The notes: generated by a model from the letters alone, not told the origin. Shown: positions 13,085-25,540, counted from the stretch's first letter. The stretch is 64,000 bases of DNA from Myrica gale (GCA_963930655.1 OZ005621.1:3583001-3647000), one strand, 5' to 3'. A program made the numbers and translations.

Positions 13085-13513
13085 CTAATTGGATTTGTCA
13101 TTTTAGTATCAAAACTCACTCGATCCAACGTCGTTAGACTTGTTTAACAGAAAATTCATCTCGCTTAATCACATTGTGACACGTGTTATTAAAATAAATA
13201 TAAATATTTAAAAAATACAAAAATAATCTAAAAATCAATTAAAACCCATAATTAATTTTTTTAAAAGGATCGACGATACTTGATCCTTTCACAATGGAGG
13301 GGGAGAATCTCCCCTCCACTTCTGGCTGCTCAATTCTGGGCGCCCAGAGGGAGGGCTCCTCCACCCCGGGAGATTCTATTTAATTAAATTTTATTTTAAA
13401 AAATATTTATGACACCTGTCACATTGCAATTAGGCGGACTACATTTTTTGTTAAACAAGTCTAACGATGTTGCGACGAATGAGTTTTGATATCAAAACGA
13501 CAAACTCAATAAG
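13085..13513. mobile_element. Long inverted-repeat element with GC-rich core (Mutator-like or foldback)
   Basis: The left end CTAATTGGATTTGTCATTTT faces an inverted right end reading CTTATTGAGTTTGTCGTTTT. The arms continue through ATCAAAACTCA, GTTAGACTTGTTTAACA and a TGTGACA block, so each is roughly 115 bp or more with moderate divergence. The core (about 13280-13375) is strikingly GC-rich, unlike the surroundings, and includes GGGCGCCCAGAGGGAGGGC. No convincing 9-bp target duplication was found and there is no transposase. The long arms suggest a MULE-MITE. Confidence 0.7.
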
Positions 13514-14089
13514 CTTTTTAAAATTTTAAAAAATACTCTAAAGACTAGTGTGTTATTATAAATTTACTCATATATTTTATTGCATATAAAGCATTATTTT
13601 ATTTTATTTTTTTGTAACGGAAAAAATATGTTCCACTCGATTTTTATAATAATAAATCCCAGCCGCTAGAGTTGATTTCATAATATTAATATTAATTAAG
13701 TTAAAAGTTCACATTCAAGCTCATCTCCTCATTTTAATCATTTCCGAGGGATTTTTTTTCCAAAATATAATATATAGTGGAAAGTTCTTCGTTAAAAAAA
13801 AAGTAAAAAATTGTGTAAATGTGGACTAATTTAAAAGGATAAACAACACCGCTTAGAGAAAAAAAAGTGAATAAAGTATAAACATTACTATTAGGTTATG
13901 ATTGCGTCTCAGTGTTAAAATTTTTAAATAGTTAAAATAGTAAAAAAATAAATAATTTTTTATATTTTTAAAATAAAAATTAATGATTTAATAAAAAATA
14001 AAATTATTTTAAAATTATTTTATTATATTAAAATTTTAAAAAGCTAACATTTTACCGAATCAAAAAAACGAGTATGAGCTCATTTACAG

Positions 14090-14440
14090 CCTTTATTCTT
14101 CTTCCCGGGAAAGTACTCCCAAGCGACAAAGATCAAAACTGCGTGGGTCCCACAATGACTAAAATCCTTCTCCCTTGGACTTTCGAGCGCACGGCCGCAG
14201 TCTTGTGGACCCCAGGGTTCCGAATTCGCCCCCAACAGCTATCTTCCCCTTTTGTAGACCGTGACTTCCCGCGTGCACCTTCGAGACTCGAGAGAGCCAG
14301 GTGCTGATCACGAGTACGTGGAGTTGAGGCCCAGCGAGTAGACTCGGAGCGTACGTCAGAAAACCGGCCACCTGGAATGCGGAAACCGCTCTGACAGCGA
14401 GCTCCCCGCCAAAAGCACGACAAACCTTTTCCAAAAAGCA
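14090..14440. other. Unexplained GC-rich, CpG-rich island
   Basis: About 350 bp of balanced to GC-rich DNA sits between AT-rich flanks. Open frames run through it on both strands, as expected for stop-poor GC-rich DNA, and none of them resembles a known protein. It could be an orphan promoter or CpG island, a fragment of a gene, or a transferred piece; the sequence alone does not say. Confidence 0.4.
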
Positions 14441-15445
14441 ACAAAAAAGCAAAAGGAAAAAAATCGAAGTTGAATTTACGGACCAACTGAAGCTCGGCTC
14501 AAAACCCGAGGGTGAGTTTTTGTATACTAAACAAAAACATTACAATATTTTTTTTTAATATTAATATTTTTCATTATAATAAATATAAAAAATTATCTCT
14601 TTCTTTTTTTTCATTAAATATAATACCTTAAAATTTTAACACACAAGCACAACTTTCAAGCCAGTTGCTTGATCTGTCTATTTTTCTAATTAATTAAGAC
14701 TTTATTTGAGTGACACAAATTTTTTTTATAAATAGTATTAGTTTGTTTGCAGTCCAAAATGTTTTAAGAATTTTGAAAAAGTTGTGAAACTGGAGATATA
14801 GTTTAATAAGAGAGAGATTATTTTGATTTATTATTATTATTATTTTGTAATCAAAATTTTGAGTTAATTATATTTTAAATTAACATTTTAAAATGAAAAA
14901 AACATGACACGAGTACACCTATATCTGATCAGAAAAAAAATTTGCAAAAAAGAGAATAAAAGCTGAGGTCTTGTCCAATCATTGAAGGTAACAAACGTAA
15001 AACAGGTCTAATGTTGAGAAAATGTCGTGTGCAAGAGCATCAGGAAAATAATCGTATATATTATGGGGTTTTGGAGACTAAGGGAAAGTTTAGAAAAAGA
15101 AAAAGGACTGAGGGAAGAGGAAACAAGGGGATGAGTATCGGAGTTTGGAAAATATTATAAAGTAAATATATGTTATGAGAGTTAGTGAAAAAGTAAAGAG
15201 AGAGAAGATTTTTAATAAGTATTATAATAATAAAAAATTATGTGGTGAATTTTTTATGATTAAACCCAAATATTTAGACACCTAACATATTGTACTCTTA
15301 GGACCTACTCACTCTCGGCTCATCGAAAATGTTGACCAAACATACACGTACTACAGTTATCCTCCCACGGGATTTGATGAAAGTTACTCGAGACTATGGG
15401 CACGTTACTTTTTCCCTTTTCTTGGCCCACATCATATTAAGACAG

Positions 15446-15616
15446 TGTTCGGTTGGAAAATTTTTTGAGAATTTTTTGAGAATTTTTAGGTGATGTTAAT
15501 TTTATTGGTATGCGTGTTTTAGTTATTTTATGTAATGTTAAAAATTATGTTTGGTTGTAGAATTTTTTATATTCTGAAAATTAAAAAAAATCCTGAGAAT
15601 TTTATTTAACCGAACA
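15446..15616. mobile_element. MITE, family B, copy 2
   Basis: A 171-bp element bounded by TGTTCGGTT and the inverse AACCGAACA. The interior repeats GAGAATTTTT and has TAGGTGATGTTAATTTTATTGG, matched in inverse by the copy at 47616-47795. It is non-coding. Confidence 0.75.
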
Positions 15617-15943
15617 TGCTATAAAAGACAATATTCATGCGCAGGAATGAAGTCAGGAATTGATTATTGAGAGGGCCAATTAAATGGAAAGATATTTTGC
15701 AGAGCTAAAATGAATAAAACATAAATAAGGTAAAAAAAATCTATTAAAATACTAAAAAAATATGTATCCCCCTAGCCCCCTTGGCTTAATCCTTGTTTAT
15801 GCCTATTATGCATGTTCACTCGTCCAGTTATCTTAACGTCGGTGTCTAAGTATTTTTGTGAAAAAGTGAAGAGATATATAATTTAAATGAATTTTTTATA
15901 TTTATTTATAATATAAATAAATAATTCAATGGAATGAGATAAG

Positions 15944-16095
15944 ACATGTTTATTTGTCCAAAATTTTGAGACTCAAAATTTTCAAGAAAATAAATATATT
16001 CGAAATTTTTAATTTTTACACGTATATTTCAGATTTTTCATAAGATTACTAAAATTTTAAAAATATTACTCAAAATTTCGGTAAATAAAGATACC
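15944..16095. mobile_element. MITE, family A, copy 3
   Basis: The ends ACATGTTTATTTGTCCAAAA and the inverse TTTCGGTAAATAAAGATACC mark this element. The 8-bp direct repeat GAGATAAG occurs at 15936-15943 and 16103-16110, but the right copy is separated from the inverted repeat by seven bases. It may be chance rather than a target duplication. Confidence 0.65.
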
Positions 16096-16852
16096 CAAAT
16101 TTGAGATAAGCACCCAATCAGGGGCATATTTGAGCTTTTTGGCTTTCGCCTTCAGCCCTATATTCTGACTTTTTCACGTCGCTTCTTCCATAGGTGTGTC
16201 TCAGCCGCGGGTTAAATATTCTACCTTAATAATGGCAATTTAAAGAGCTTTTTAAATCTCGAGTCTCACAATTATCTTTGTTTTTTTTTCTAAGAAAAAA
16301 AAATCATATTGACCAATAATTGTAGTCATTAATTCCGTGACAACCACTTACAGCTATTGTTGAATTTGGTATCTTCGAGGGTATAGTAGATTATGAATGG
16401 TCGGTCAAAAATTATCTTTAGCGCGTCAAAAATATCTAATCCCATTGAAATTAAGGGACAATTTTAACAAATGGGGCAAAATATCTAAAATCTATAGTTT
16501 ATGTGGTAAGATGAAAAATAATGAATTAAGGTAATAAAATATTAAAACTTCTATATTTGGGATTGCGATATTTTTACAATTTTTTTATTCAAATTGTATA
16601 GTATAATTCAAAAAAATATAGACACGACAGGTAAACCTCATTATAAGGCTCATATTGTTTTTGAACTTTATATAATCAGATATGAACAACATTAAATGGT
16701 GCACTGTCCACCTGTTATGTGAGAATCTTGATTCACGAGGAATTCCTAGTGTCTGATTTTTCATTCTTTATTTTTTTAAATATACTTTCATATAAACATA
16801 ATAAATAAGAAATAAAACAAAAAGAGGTGAGAGAACAAACATCACAACTCAC

Positions 16853-19473
16853 TAAGGGTGAGATTTTTATCCAGCGGAAATCGGAATTTTCGGTAGGGTA
16901 CCGGTTCTGGCATATTCCAATACCGGAACCCATTCGAAGGAAATTTCGAAACCGAAAATGCCGAAATTTTTCGATTCCATTTAAAAAAAAACTTATTTAG
17001 AGGGAAAAAAACAAATGAAAGAAGACAATGTGACCTGGGTCAAAACGACACAGGTTACACGAAAATATTTGAATGTCTTTGTTACTCATCTTTCGAAAAT
17101 CACTCACAAAATTGAAAAGCCCTTCAATCCTTCACCTCCGCCCCGACGCTTGTTCACTCTTCACGTTCACCATTCACCGACGACGCTGCGACAACCACCC
17201 CCTCCACAGTCTCCATCCCTCCTAGCATCCCTCACGAAATCTACTTCTCTCTCTCTCTCTCTCTCTCTTTGATATCTCAGATCTCTCCTAACCCTCCCGA
17301 AAATCTATCTTCTCTTTTTCTCTCTCTCGCGGGTAGCTGCCAACAAGTGGCTTAATCTCTCACTAAGGGTTTGTTAATTTGTTTTGTAAATATTGTATTA
17401 GTCTTCAATTTAAATTACTTTAGGGTTTGTTAATTTAATCTTGAGATTTTCATGATTTTATTGGCAGATTTGGTCATTGAAGTCTGGATTTGAAGAAATC
17501 TCTTTAGAGTTGATTATTTAGGCACCAAATCTCTCTCTCAATTATCACCAAGGTATGATTATTTTTCCACATGTTTAGGCAGTGCTCTAATAATGATCTT
17601 GTATTTTTGAGTTTGTAGAAGTTTCAATGGCTTATTTACATCAAGTCTCATATTTGCAAGCTAGAATAGTAAATTTGAATAGACTTAATCACACGATTGT
17701 GTTGTGTTAGGATTTATTTATCATTTTTGTAAAGCCTGCGAGATTCCTTGTGCTTGACAGTTTGAGGCCTCAGTTTGTATTTGAATATGCATTGTAGTTA
17801 TATGAGAGATATGAGGTTGAATTTAGCTGTAGAAAAATATTGTATGGATGTAGGTTTCAACTCTTGGTTGGGTTAAGGATGCTATAAAAGTTGTCTTCTC
17901 TTTTTGTCATCCCTTCTTGGTCGGTTGTTCATTAAAAATAATTGGAGTCCACTAAATACATGCGTGCTGGTTGTTTTCTCTTGGAGGATTGGATTTTGGA
18001 CTTGTTGTCTATGCTTAGATCCTTTCGATTGTGAACATAGCTGTTTAGAGTTTATTTAGATAGATTGAGTCATTTTGTAATTTATTTTTATTATTCAAAT
18101 GAACTGAAAATTAAATATGTTTTAATGACATTGTGAGATTTATAACTTTATTGCTATATATTTGACTTTGGCCATTGGCTACGCAGATAACTTGTCATTG
18201 GAGTTTGTTGCGTCAAAATTGAAACAATTGCTAAATAAGGTAGAAATTAATTTTCAAACCGGCAATGAGCCATTATATTCATGTATTGAAAGGACTAAGA
18301 TTTTGAGGAACTTCAATGGTGCCATTATATTTATCTAGAATTACATGTGAGAAGATAATATACTGGTTGGAGCCTTACCAATTATGTAGCATAATATTTT
18401 TTTAAGGGTCTAAATACTATTATGGATGTCTAACTATCATTTTTCCTATCAAATTTTTGGATGAAGATTGAGAGGATTTGCGGCAGTTCTGAATCTTTTC
18501 TTTTACATTTATGCACACAGGTAAAATATTTAAATCTCTTATGATACCAATATATTTGTATAATAACTACGTAACAGTGATTTTATCCCAATGGATGAAT
18601 GTTAGGTCAACCAGGACCCTTTTGATCTGAATCCAAGGTTATGTTCGGTTTGAGAATTTTTGTAGGATTTGAAGTGTTTTGAGAATTTTTAGTTGGTGTT
18701 AAGAGTTGTATTGGTGTTTGTGTAGAGATTGATGATGTGTATAAAAGTAATGATGATGTTTAAAGTTTTTTTTCAAATTAATTAAATTTTTATTAAAATT
18801 TGAATATTTAAAGGTTTTAAAAAAACAAAAAGTACAAAACAATTCAACAAACGCCCACACAATTCAACGAAAGCGGCTGGATCTTGGGGGGACATGGCAG
18901 CTTTTGCTGCGAAACCGGTTGCAGGGGATGCGAATTGTTGCAGACCGAATCCTAAAAAAAGCATGGGACTTGCCGAATATGATTTTTTAGGATTCGAATT
19001 CTACCGAATATTAGAAAACGAACATCTCCCAAATGTCTGATTATACAGCTTACTCTAACTTTCGAGTTACAAGATGATGTGTTGTAGTTACTTATACAAA
19101 AAATGATATGTTGTAGTTAAATGATTCTGTTTATTGTTGAACAAACAATAGACAAAAGGGTTGCTTCTGAAGGAAGCTAAGACTTTTAATAAGCCCAAGA
19201 TTTCTATAGAGAATTGGACTTAACCCCAGCTCGATTCGATTACTTGATGAAAATGTCATAGATTTGTTGAAGAGGTGGCTCTGTTGATGTAGCCGTTCTG
19301 GCAAGGAAACTGCTGCTAATGGGGGAAAACAGAAAAAGAGCTCAAGTTCAACCCAAAATGAAGCATTTTGTGCCAAAGTAGCTCAGATATGAAACCGAAA
19401 TTTTCGAAAATTCTGATTCGTACCGGATCCACAGCCGAAAATTTCGATTGTATCAGTTCCGGTGGTCACCTTA
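16853..19473. mobile_element. Non-autonomous hAT transposon with 8-bp target duplication
   Basis: Terminal TAAGGGTGA at the left and TCACCTTA (inverse TAAGGTGA) at the right are flanked by the exact direct repeat CAACTCAC at 16845-16852 and 19474-19481. An 8-bp duplication is the hAT hallmark. Both subterminal zones are rich in CCGAAATTTTCGG-type palindromic motifs (16880-16970 and 19390-19450), as is usual for transposase binding sites in hAT elements. The interior (17030-17600) looks like a plant promoter and leader, with a CT-rich microsatellite at 17243-17270 and GT-donor-like sites. No transposase reading frame remains. A family B MITE (18641-19025) is nested inside. The element is thus a 2.6-kb internally deleted derivative that must rely on a partner for movement. 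The boundaries are firm; the leader interpretation is inference. Confidence 0.82.
18641..19025. mobile_element. MITE, family B, copy 3, nested in the hAT element
   Basis: It is bounded by ATGTTCGGTTTGAGAATTTT and the inverse AAACGAACAT. At 385 bp it is about twice the size of its relatives. The excess (about 18785-18965) has a GC-richer patch, so it is either an extra insertion or a longer subtype. Confidence 0.65.
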
Positions 19474-19705
19474 CAACTCACAGGCCAAGCCGCGGGATTT
19501 TATTTTGAACCTTGTCGCGAAGGATGACTTCATCTATGTTAAATTAACTGCTTCAACCTCTCTCCCCTCTCTACACGGTTGGATATTAGCTGTCATATAT
19601 ATTACAGTAGAATCATTATTTTCTTTTTCTAATTTGATAACCTTTAACTAATTAAAAATAAGGGAAAAAAACATTTTCCAAAACAGTTTCCGGGGCCTTC
19701 GTCCT

Positions 19706-19724
19706 CCCCCCCCCCCCCCCCCCT
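19706..19724 (+). repeat. C19 homopolymer
   Basis: An uninterrupted run of 19 C just upstream of the CT-rich bHLH leader. Its length is likely to vary between reads and individuals. Confidence 0.9.
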
Positions 19725-22184
19725 TTGCTTTCTTGCAAACGTTCACTCTCTCTCTTTTTCTCTCTGCCCCAGTTCCAGTCTCTCCCATCTTCCGACAATA
19801 ATAATTCTTTGAACTCGTTTCCGGACTATTTTCCCTTTAAGCACACTCTACGCCAACCAATTCCGGGACCGGAGGTTGCAGGGAACTCTTGTACCTTTGG
19901 GAGAAAAGTACGTAGCTGATTCAGTGGTTTCAGTGAAACCATATCCTTGAGCTTCGCATAAGCTTCACTAGTTTACAATCTGGTAACCCAGCAAACTCCA
20001 GCAGAACTCTGAACTAATGCATCCAGAGAAAGAGACAAATAGAAATAAGTAGTAGTTTTGTTTTGTTAAAGTAGGAAGTGGAAATATCAACAGGGGCCAT
20101 CATTCTTTGTGTTTCGATTACAGTTTCGCCTAGTTTGGGTGATTTCTGGGGTGGGTTTCGGAGGGTTTGGCTTAAAAAGTTGGAGACGACTGTGAGCTCC
20201 TTTTGCAATGCAGACTCTCAAGTACTCTGTAAGTTCTCTTTGCTTGCACCCTTCTTTTTATTTTCCCTGAAATTATCCGCTGATTTCATTCCTATTATTT
20301 TTGTTTTGTTGCTTAGCTTTGATAAAAATAAGATGTACGTCGCTTATTCTTGAAACCAATTTCCTAATTTTTGAAAATTACGTGGCGAATTTGTTTCTAT
20401 TAATCATGCACTGTCAACCTTCTGATCGAAGTACTGCTTCTGCTAATTTTTCATCAATCCTCTTCCTCCTCCTTACTGGTCTTCCATCTCTCCTCTTTCT
20501 TTCTCTGCTTCTTTCATTTGACATGGTTGAACGGTGGGGATTGTGTGTGCGACATCTGCTGCACATACTCTCGCTTTGTGAACTGCTACGTGTCTTTGGC
20601 TTTTGGTATTCATTGACATTTTATTCGAGCAATTAAATAAAAGTGGGTGGGCAGACTATTTGCGCAAAACTGGATAGATTTGTGGTTCATTCATGCATGA
20701 TTTGATATTTAATCTGGTCCCACCAAACCCAATTTCTTTAATTCAGTCTATTCCCAGCCATACCCACAAAAGACTTATTTATTATTGTCATCTAAATTTT
20801 GTGTCAAATAAGGAAAACCCAATTAGTTGTCAGATTGGGCACTTGGTGCCGTATTGATTAATTATAATGGACCCTTGGCCGTTTTGAAAGAACTCGGTGA
20901 AGAGCAATACTGATGAGATAGCTCTAGCAATTCTACGCGTCGTTTGTTTTTTTAGAAGAATTAGCAGCATCCTTACTGTTGTTATGATTATTGGTATTAG
21001 ATTATTGTGAGTGTAGGTGATTCTGATCGTCATGGATTCCTGGACCTGTTGTCTGCTTGTGGAGCCTACTATCAACTAACACTATTTTAATTATACAGCT
21101 GTGATGATAACATTAGATAGATGTGTATTATAATGTTTCGAATTGGGGGTAGCCCTCTGTCCAAACAGTGCATGTCTTGTTTTTTCATAATATGAAACAT
21201 TAATAATGTCATGATTTGTTTTGCATGGTTTCGTGTACGATTCTTACAAAAATTAGATTATTTTAAGGTATAATTCGAATGCGAATATAGTATATAATAA
21301 GCTACAAACGGCTGTGCTCTAACTAGGATACTTCTTAAAGTCAAATCACATTGGATGGTCAGCTTTAATTTGTAATCACTTTGGATATTGGCACACGAGT
21401 GGATTTCTGCAAGACTGCAAGTTGCACTTGTGTGGGTATTTCATGCCTGTTTTCTACGACTAGGATTGGACCACTTGAGGGTGTGAACAAAGCTTGAGGC
21501 AAGAGATGAACCTTCCACCCAGCTGAGGTTTCAATTTCTTCATTAGTAAATGAATTTGCTTCTTAGACTTTCATTAAATGGTTGTTTTCCCCTAGGGAAT
21601 ATTTAACCAAGTTTTCCATTGCAGTGTTCTTTGTTCAACCATGATCCGCCAACTTTTAAAGCATCTAGGGACTTCAAAACTATTATTAAGTCCATTTCTG
21701 ATGTCTTTTTAATTGTATTAATGATCTTCTGGTCATCGCATATCGTAGCTGAGTGGCTTTCTGGCGTCTTACTCGGGAAAAAGAAAAGAAAGACGTCAGT
21801 TATAAGGCTATATGAGAGTATATTCATGGCAGTCTTGAATCGCTCTGTAGACTTTGAAATAATTGTTCCAGTACAAGCATCCTGGTAAATATATAGGTGT
21901 CTTTTTTTTTTCTTATGTTGTAGTTTGAGCATAGATATCTTCACCATTCTGAAGATATGAACATGAAAAAGAACAATGGTTGAAATGATTAATGGGTAGC
22001 GTCTGGTTCAACTTCCTAACAATCAAGGGAAGACATACAATAAGTTGGTTTTGACATGTATTTTCTCGAAGTGAAGTGTGGACATGCAAGTTGATTGCCT
22101 TTGTTGCTTTTCGTCTTGTCATTTTACAGAGTGCTTCTTGTTGCCATTTCTAACTAGGGAGAAGAAGGGATAGAGATAGGGAAG
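19725..22184 (+). promoter_or_regulatory. 5' leader of the bHLH153-like gene with a 1.9-kb intron
   Basis: A CT-rich leader starts near 19725 and runs to a CTCT/GTAAGT donor after 20228. The intron 20229-22129 ends TTTTACAG, and a second leader exon runs from 22130 to the ATG at 22185. The exact transcription start is not known; the splice sites are good matches to consensus. Confidence 0.6.
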
Positions 22185-24759
22185 ATGACTGAACACAAAA
22201 GGAGCCCCCGTTCTGTTGAACAAAGCAGTCTCAGTTCTCTTGCATCCAAACGACATAAAGCTGATTTATCTGCCAAGGTTTCTTCTGCTACTTCTCCCTT
22301 CTTCTTTTTATTTGACACCTATGCTAGTTTTGCTAGAGTATGGTTTTCTTGTAGATGAAATGCAGTCCCTAAGGTAAAGCCATAATTAACAAAATATAAA
22401 CGGAATGTAGAAAGGTCATGTGTCTTAAGTAGCCACGTTTCTAGAGAACATCTGAAAGCACTTTTTGAAAGTGGTGGAGAAATCCCCCTAATGCAGGCTT
22501 CAGTCTCTCTAGGAGCTGGTCCAGTTCTTTTTACCTTCACTATCACTTGGATCGGACCCCATGGGAAGCAGCTTAGTAAGGATCTATCATTTGATTCATA
22601 GTCCACAAGTTTCTTACTTTACTATTTTCATTTGCTCAATTTGACAACAGGAAAGGAAGGAGAAGCTCAGTGAGCGCATTGTGGCCCTGCAACAGCTTGT
22701 TTCACCATATGGGAAGGTAGATATTGCAAATTGCTATACTTAATGAAAGCATGAGTCCTTCTGAAGTACCGTTCTAGGGACATCGACTTTATGAAATAGA
22801 CTATCTCAGACAGAGTTGCGAAAAATCACTTTTTCCTCCGTTGTCAATGTCAGTACTGACCATAAAGTGAATTCCATTGGGGGCTACCCTAGAAAAAGGA
22901 TGTTATCTGGGAGATATCATGCTTTATTTACGTCATAGCTCATCTTTTTGCGCTCTTTGCAACAGAATTGTGCACCATTACTGTGATTTTGAAGCTTTTC
23001 TGATTTCACTGCAGACAGATACTGCTTCTGTCCTTTTGGAGGCAATGGAATATATACAGTTCCTTCACGAACAAGTTAAGGTTGGGCCTTTTCCTTCTAT
23101 GCTTTGCTGAATTTTTTAAGTTACCCACCTATCAACTGGCATCAAATAGTATTAATGTAAAATGCCTTCCCTTTGATGGGCTTAAAGCATTGAAATGATT
23201 TTGGAGTCATCATCAAAATTGATGTTTCAGCTCTAGTGAGATTGATTAGTGGTTTTTAGTTTCAAGATGCCCCCCCTCCACCGTGCGCGCCCAGCTTGGA
23301 TGAAAGTGGTTTTTTTTCCTTCTAGAAGGGTAATGCTCAAACAATTGAACAGGAAGGTTGGTTTCGAATGGATTGGACCGTGAAGGTGTTTTAGGGGTAT
23401 TGGCGAAGTCGACACTGCATTTTCTACTAGGGGGGACTGAGCACATAAATAATTGCAGGGAAGTCCCAGGCAAAGGGAAGTCCACGTGTTATAATTGCAC
23501 ATAAATAATTGTCACTAGGGGGGACTGAGCACATAAATAATTGTCGACACTGGATTTCATTACGCATTTGGGTTGTGACAATCTTTCATTGTCTTAATTT
23601 TGAGTGATAAAAGTTCTATCCTGTTGACGCTCTTCTTGTCCAGTTTGAGATGTGCAGGATTTGATCGGCCATGCCCAATTTTCCATGTTTGGTTGCTGAA
23701 ATTTTTATCTTGTTTAAGTCAATAAAAGGAAATAGACAATCTATCATGGGATGGTGGCCTTTCATAGATTTGTCTCCCAAGTGTTGTTCAATTAAGAACT
23801 GTTTGAGGGATGCAATCATGTGTGCTATGATAATTCTATATTTCAGTTACTTTGAGAGTGAGGCATCGGTATCTTATTGTTTGAAAATTTGGCTCCCAGA
23901 TTTGAGTTTGATCTCATTCCTTGGATTTTATCTGTGCTTGCAGGTGTCAAGTGCTCCATACCTCCAAAGTACCTCAAATAAAATGCTGGTAAACATAATT
24001 AGTCCATTGATGAAAAGCTGTATAATATAGTGATCGTGCAAAGGAAAGTTTTGATTTTTGCCCCAATCATCTCTAAGAAGTTTTATGGTACTTGGGAACA
24101 GTAGAAGATGTTCAGTGCATCTGAAACCCGTGGACATGAAAATAGCATTCTATGTTGGTGAACGATCTCATCAACAATTCTGTAAGTTATAGGATTGGAT
24201 TGCTCTTAGGATTAGTGGCCTACAATTCTTCTCCATAGTAAGGGGTGTGGTCACGGCTCCAAGTTTGTGTTACTGAACACACAATTTTGAGAAAAAAAAA
24301 ACACACAGAAACAATTAAGTGATCTGGTTTGATGCGCCTGGGTTGTTCAACATGCTCTTTATGCCACTCACCATAGTGCCCCATTTTTTTTTCTTTCTAA
24401 GCAACGAATTTTCATGCAAATAAAAAACAGCAGAATCCATCCCTCATGGGGGTTCAAAATACAAATTCTGACGCAGCAGGAAAGCAGGAACAACATTAAA
24501 AGGAATTAGCCCAAAAAACGTCTATCTGTAGCCCATCTAGCCAAGTAATCCGCCTTGGAATTTGTTGTCTATGACTGCATTAGAAAGGCATTGTTTGTTT
24601 TGTCTCCAGGAACTAGGGCCATACAGTCTGAGAAGCAGAGGCTTATGTCTGGTGCCTGTCTCTTGCACTGCCGGAATTGCTCGAAGCAATGGAGCAGATA
24701 TCTGGGCCCCGATCAAGACCACTTCCCCCAAATTTGAGGCCGTTTCACATTTCCATTGA
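22185..24759 (+). CDS. BHLH153: Atypical bHLH transcription factor, bHLH153-like
   Basis: Five coding exons: 22185-22277, 22651-22716, 23015-23080, 23944-23988 and 24610-24759, all phase 0, giving 139 aa. The start [15 protein letters not shown] is the family start. The HLH spans roughly residues 31-80: helix 1 [18 protein letters not shown], then [20 protein letters not shown]. The C-terminus carries the family block [13 protein letters not shown] and [11 protein letters not shown]. The basic region lacks the Glu that contacts the E-box (Ala stands there) and has Lys for the adjacent Arg, so E-box binding is doubtful and it may act as a heterodimer partner. Arabidopsis bHLH153 (At1g05710) is the relative I recall. 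A degraded LINE tail (24380-24560) sits in the last intron. The next gene, SELENOF, is convergent. Confidence 0.9.
23427..23543 (+). repeat. 29-bp direct repeat in a bHLH intron
   Basis: The identical 29-bp stretch beginning CTAGGGGGGACTGAGCACAT occurs at 23427-23455 and 23515-23543, 59 bp apart, inside the third intron. The spacer repeats CACATAAATAATTG as well, suggesting a local slippage duplication. Confidence 0.9.
24380..24560 (-). mobile_element. LINE 3' remnant in the last bHLH intron
   Basis: Read on the minus strand, one short frame gives [13 protein letters not shown], which resembles the C-terminal end of plant LINE RNase H regions, and the T-run at 24384-24392 would be its A-tail. 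The piece is only about 180 bp and decayed, so the assignment is tentative. Confidence 0.4.
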
Positions 24760-25540
24760 GGCAATTTACTGCTAAGAAAGCGAATGTTTTCGATCTCGCT
24801 AGAGTGGTGTTGCAAAGGGTAATCTATTTTTCACCACGCAACTTCACCGGGCAGAGGCGAGTTTGTGACTGAAAATTTTAGCATGACGCATCCATGGAAA
24901 CCTGGAACGTTAGTAGACAATCTTCTGAACTTTCCTGAAAGCATTTTCCTCACCGTCCTGATTTTAAGCTGGTAATGGGAGAAGGTTTCTAACAATGTAT
25001 CTCATTATGCCAACTATGTATATTCAGGAACTGGAGTTTGTATAATGACAGTGATAGTGAACTAATGAATATATAGAGATACATGTTCTTATAGAAATTA
25101 ATTGCGGGTCATCAGTACAGCTCTTAGAGGGACGCCCTTCATTAAATTGCCAATGCCAATCCAAAATCCAATTACTACTTGCCCCAAATTCTTGCATTTC
25201 AAGCTCTCACAGCACATAACGGAAGTATGGATTCAATTTTTCTGCTAACGCTTCTTTATTCTTCAATACTGCGAAGGGCTTATAGCCCACATCACTGGGC
25301 GAATACGTATGTTATATGGTGAAAACCTTTATTTGCGAACGAGCCCAGCTACAAAAACATTTATTGTTGAGGCCATGTTTGCCACCATTCTTATGGTAAA
25401 TTCTTTCCATTAGATTTCGAGAAAAGGAGTCCACCAATTTCGAGAAAAGGAGTCCGCCTACTTCTAATAATTAAGATACAGAACAACCCGGGGAGAAAGG
25501 GGGGGGTGGCGTGGCGTGGCGTGGAGCAAAAATAAACAAC
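24760..25540. other. Convergent spacer between bHLH153 and SELENOF
   Basis: This holds the 3' UTRs of both genes. A GTGGC/GGCGT pentamer repeat with a G-run lies at about 25499-25525. No gene or mobile element was recognised. Confidence 0.6.

Larger units (their letters stand above)
9451..16844. other. Long AT-rich intergenic region with transposon relics
   Basis: No host gene was recognised in these 7.4 kb. The contents listed separately are family A MITEs (10212, 11404, 15944), a family B MITE (15446), a tandem duplication (11757-11872), a long inverted-repeat element (13085-13513) and a GC-rich island (14090-14440). A trinucleotide (AAT)n microsatellite lies near 10637-10659. A stretch near 14735-14875 looks like a decayed family A MITE but cannot be delimited. 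The minus-strand open frame at 12234-11929 matches nothing I know. Confidence 0.6.

Noticed and set aside
14133-14486. 117-codon open frame overlapping others on both strands
   Set aside because: GC-rich DNA is poor in stops on every frame; three overlapping frames with no similarity argue for chance.
14735-14875. Seventh family A MITE
   Set aside because: Only the left end and part of the interior are similar; the right end cannot be placed.
15936-16110. GAGATAAG direct repeats as an 8-bp target duplication of MITE copy 3
   Set aside because: The right copy is not adjacent to the inverted repeat, and another copy of the family shows TTA instead.
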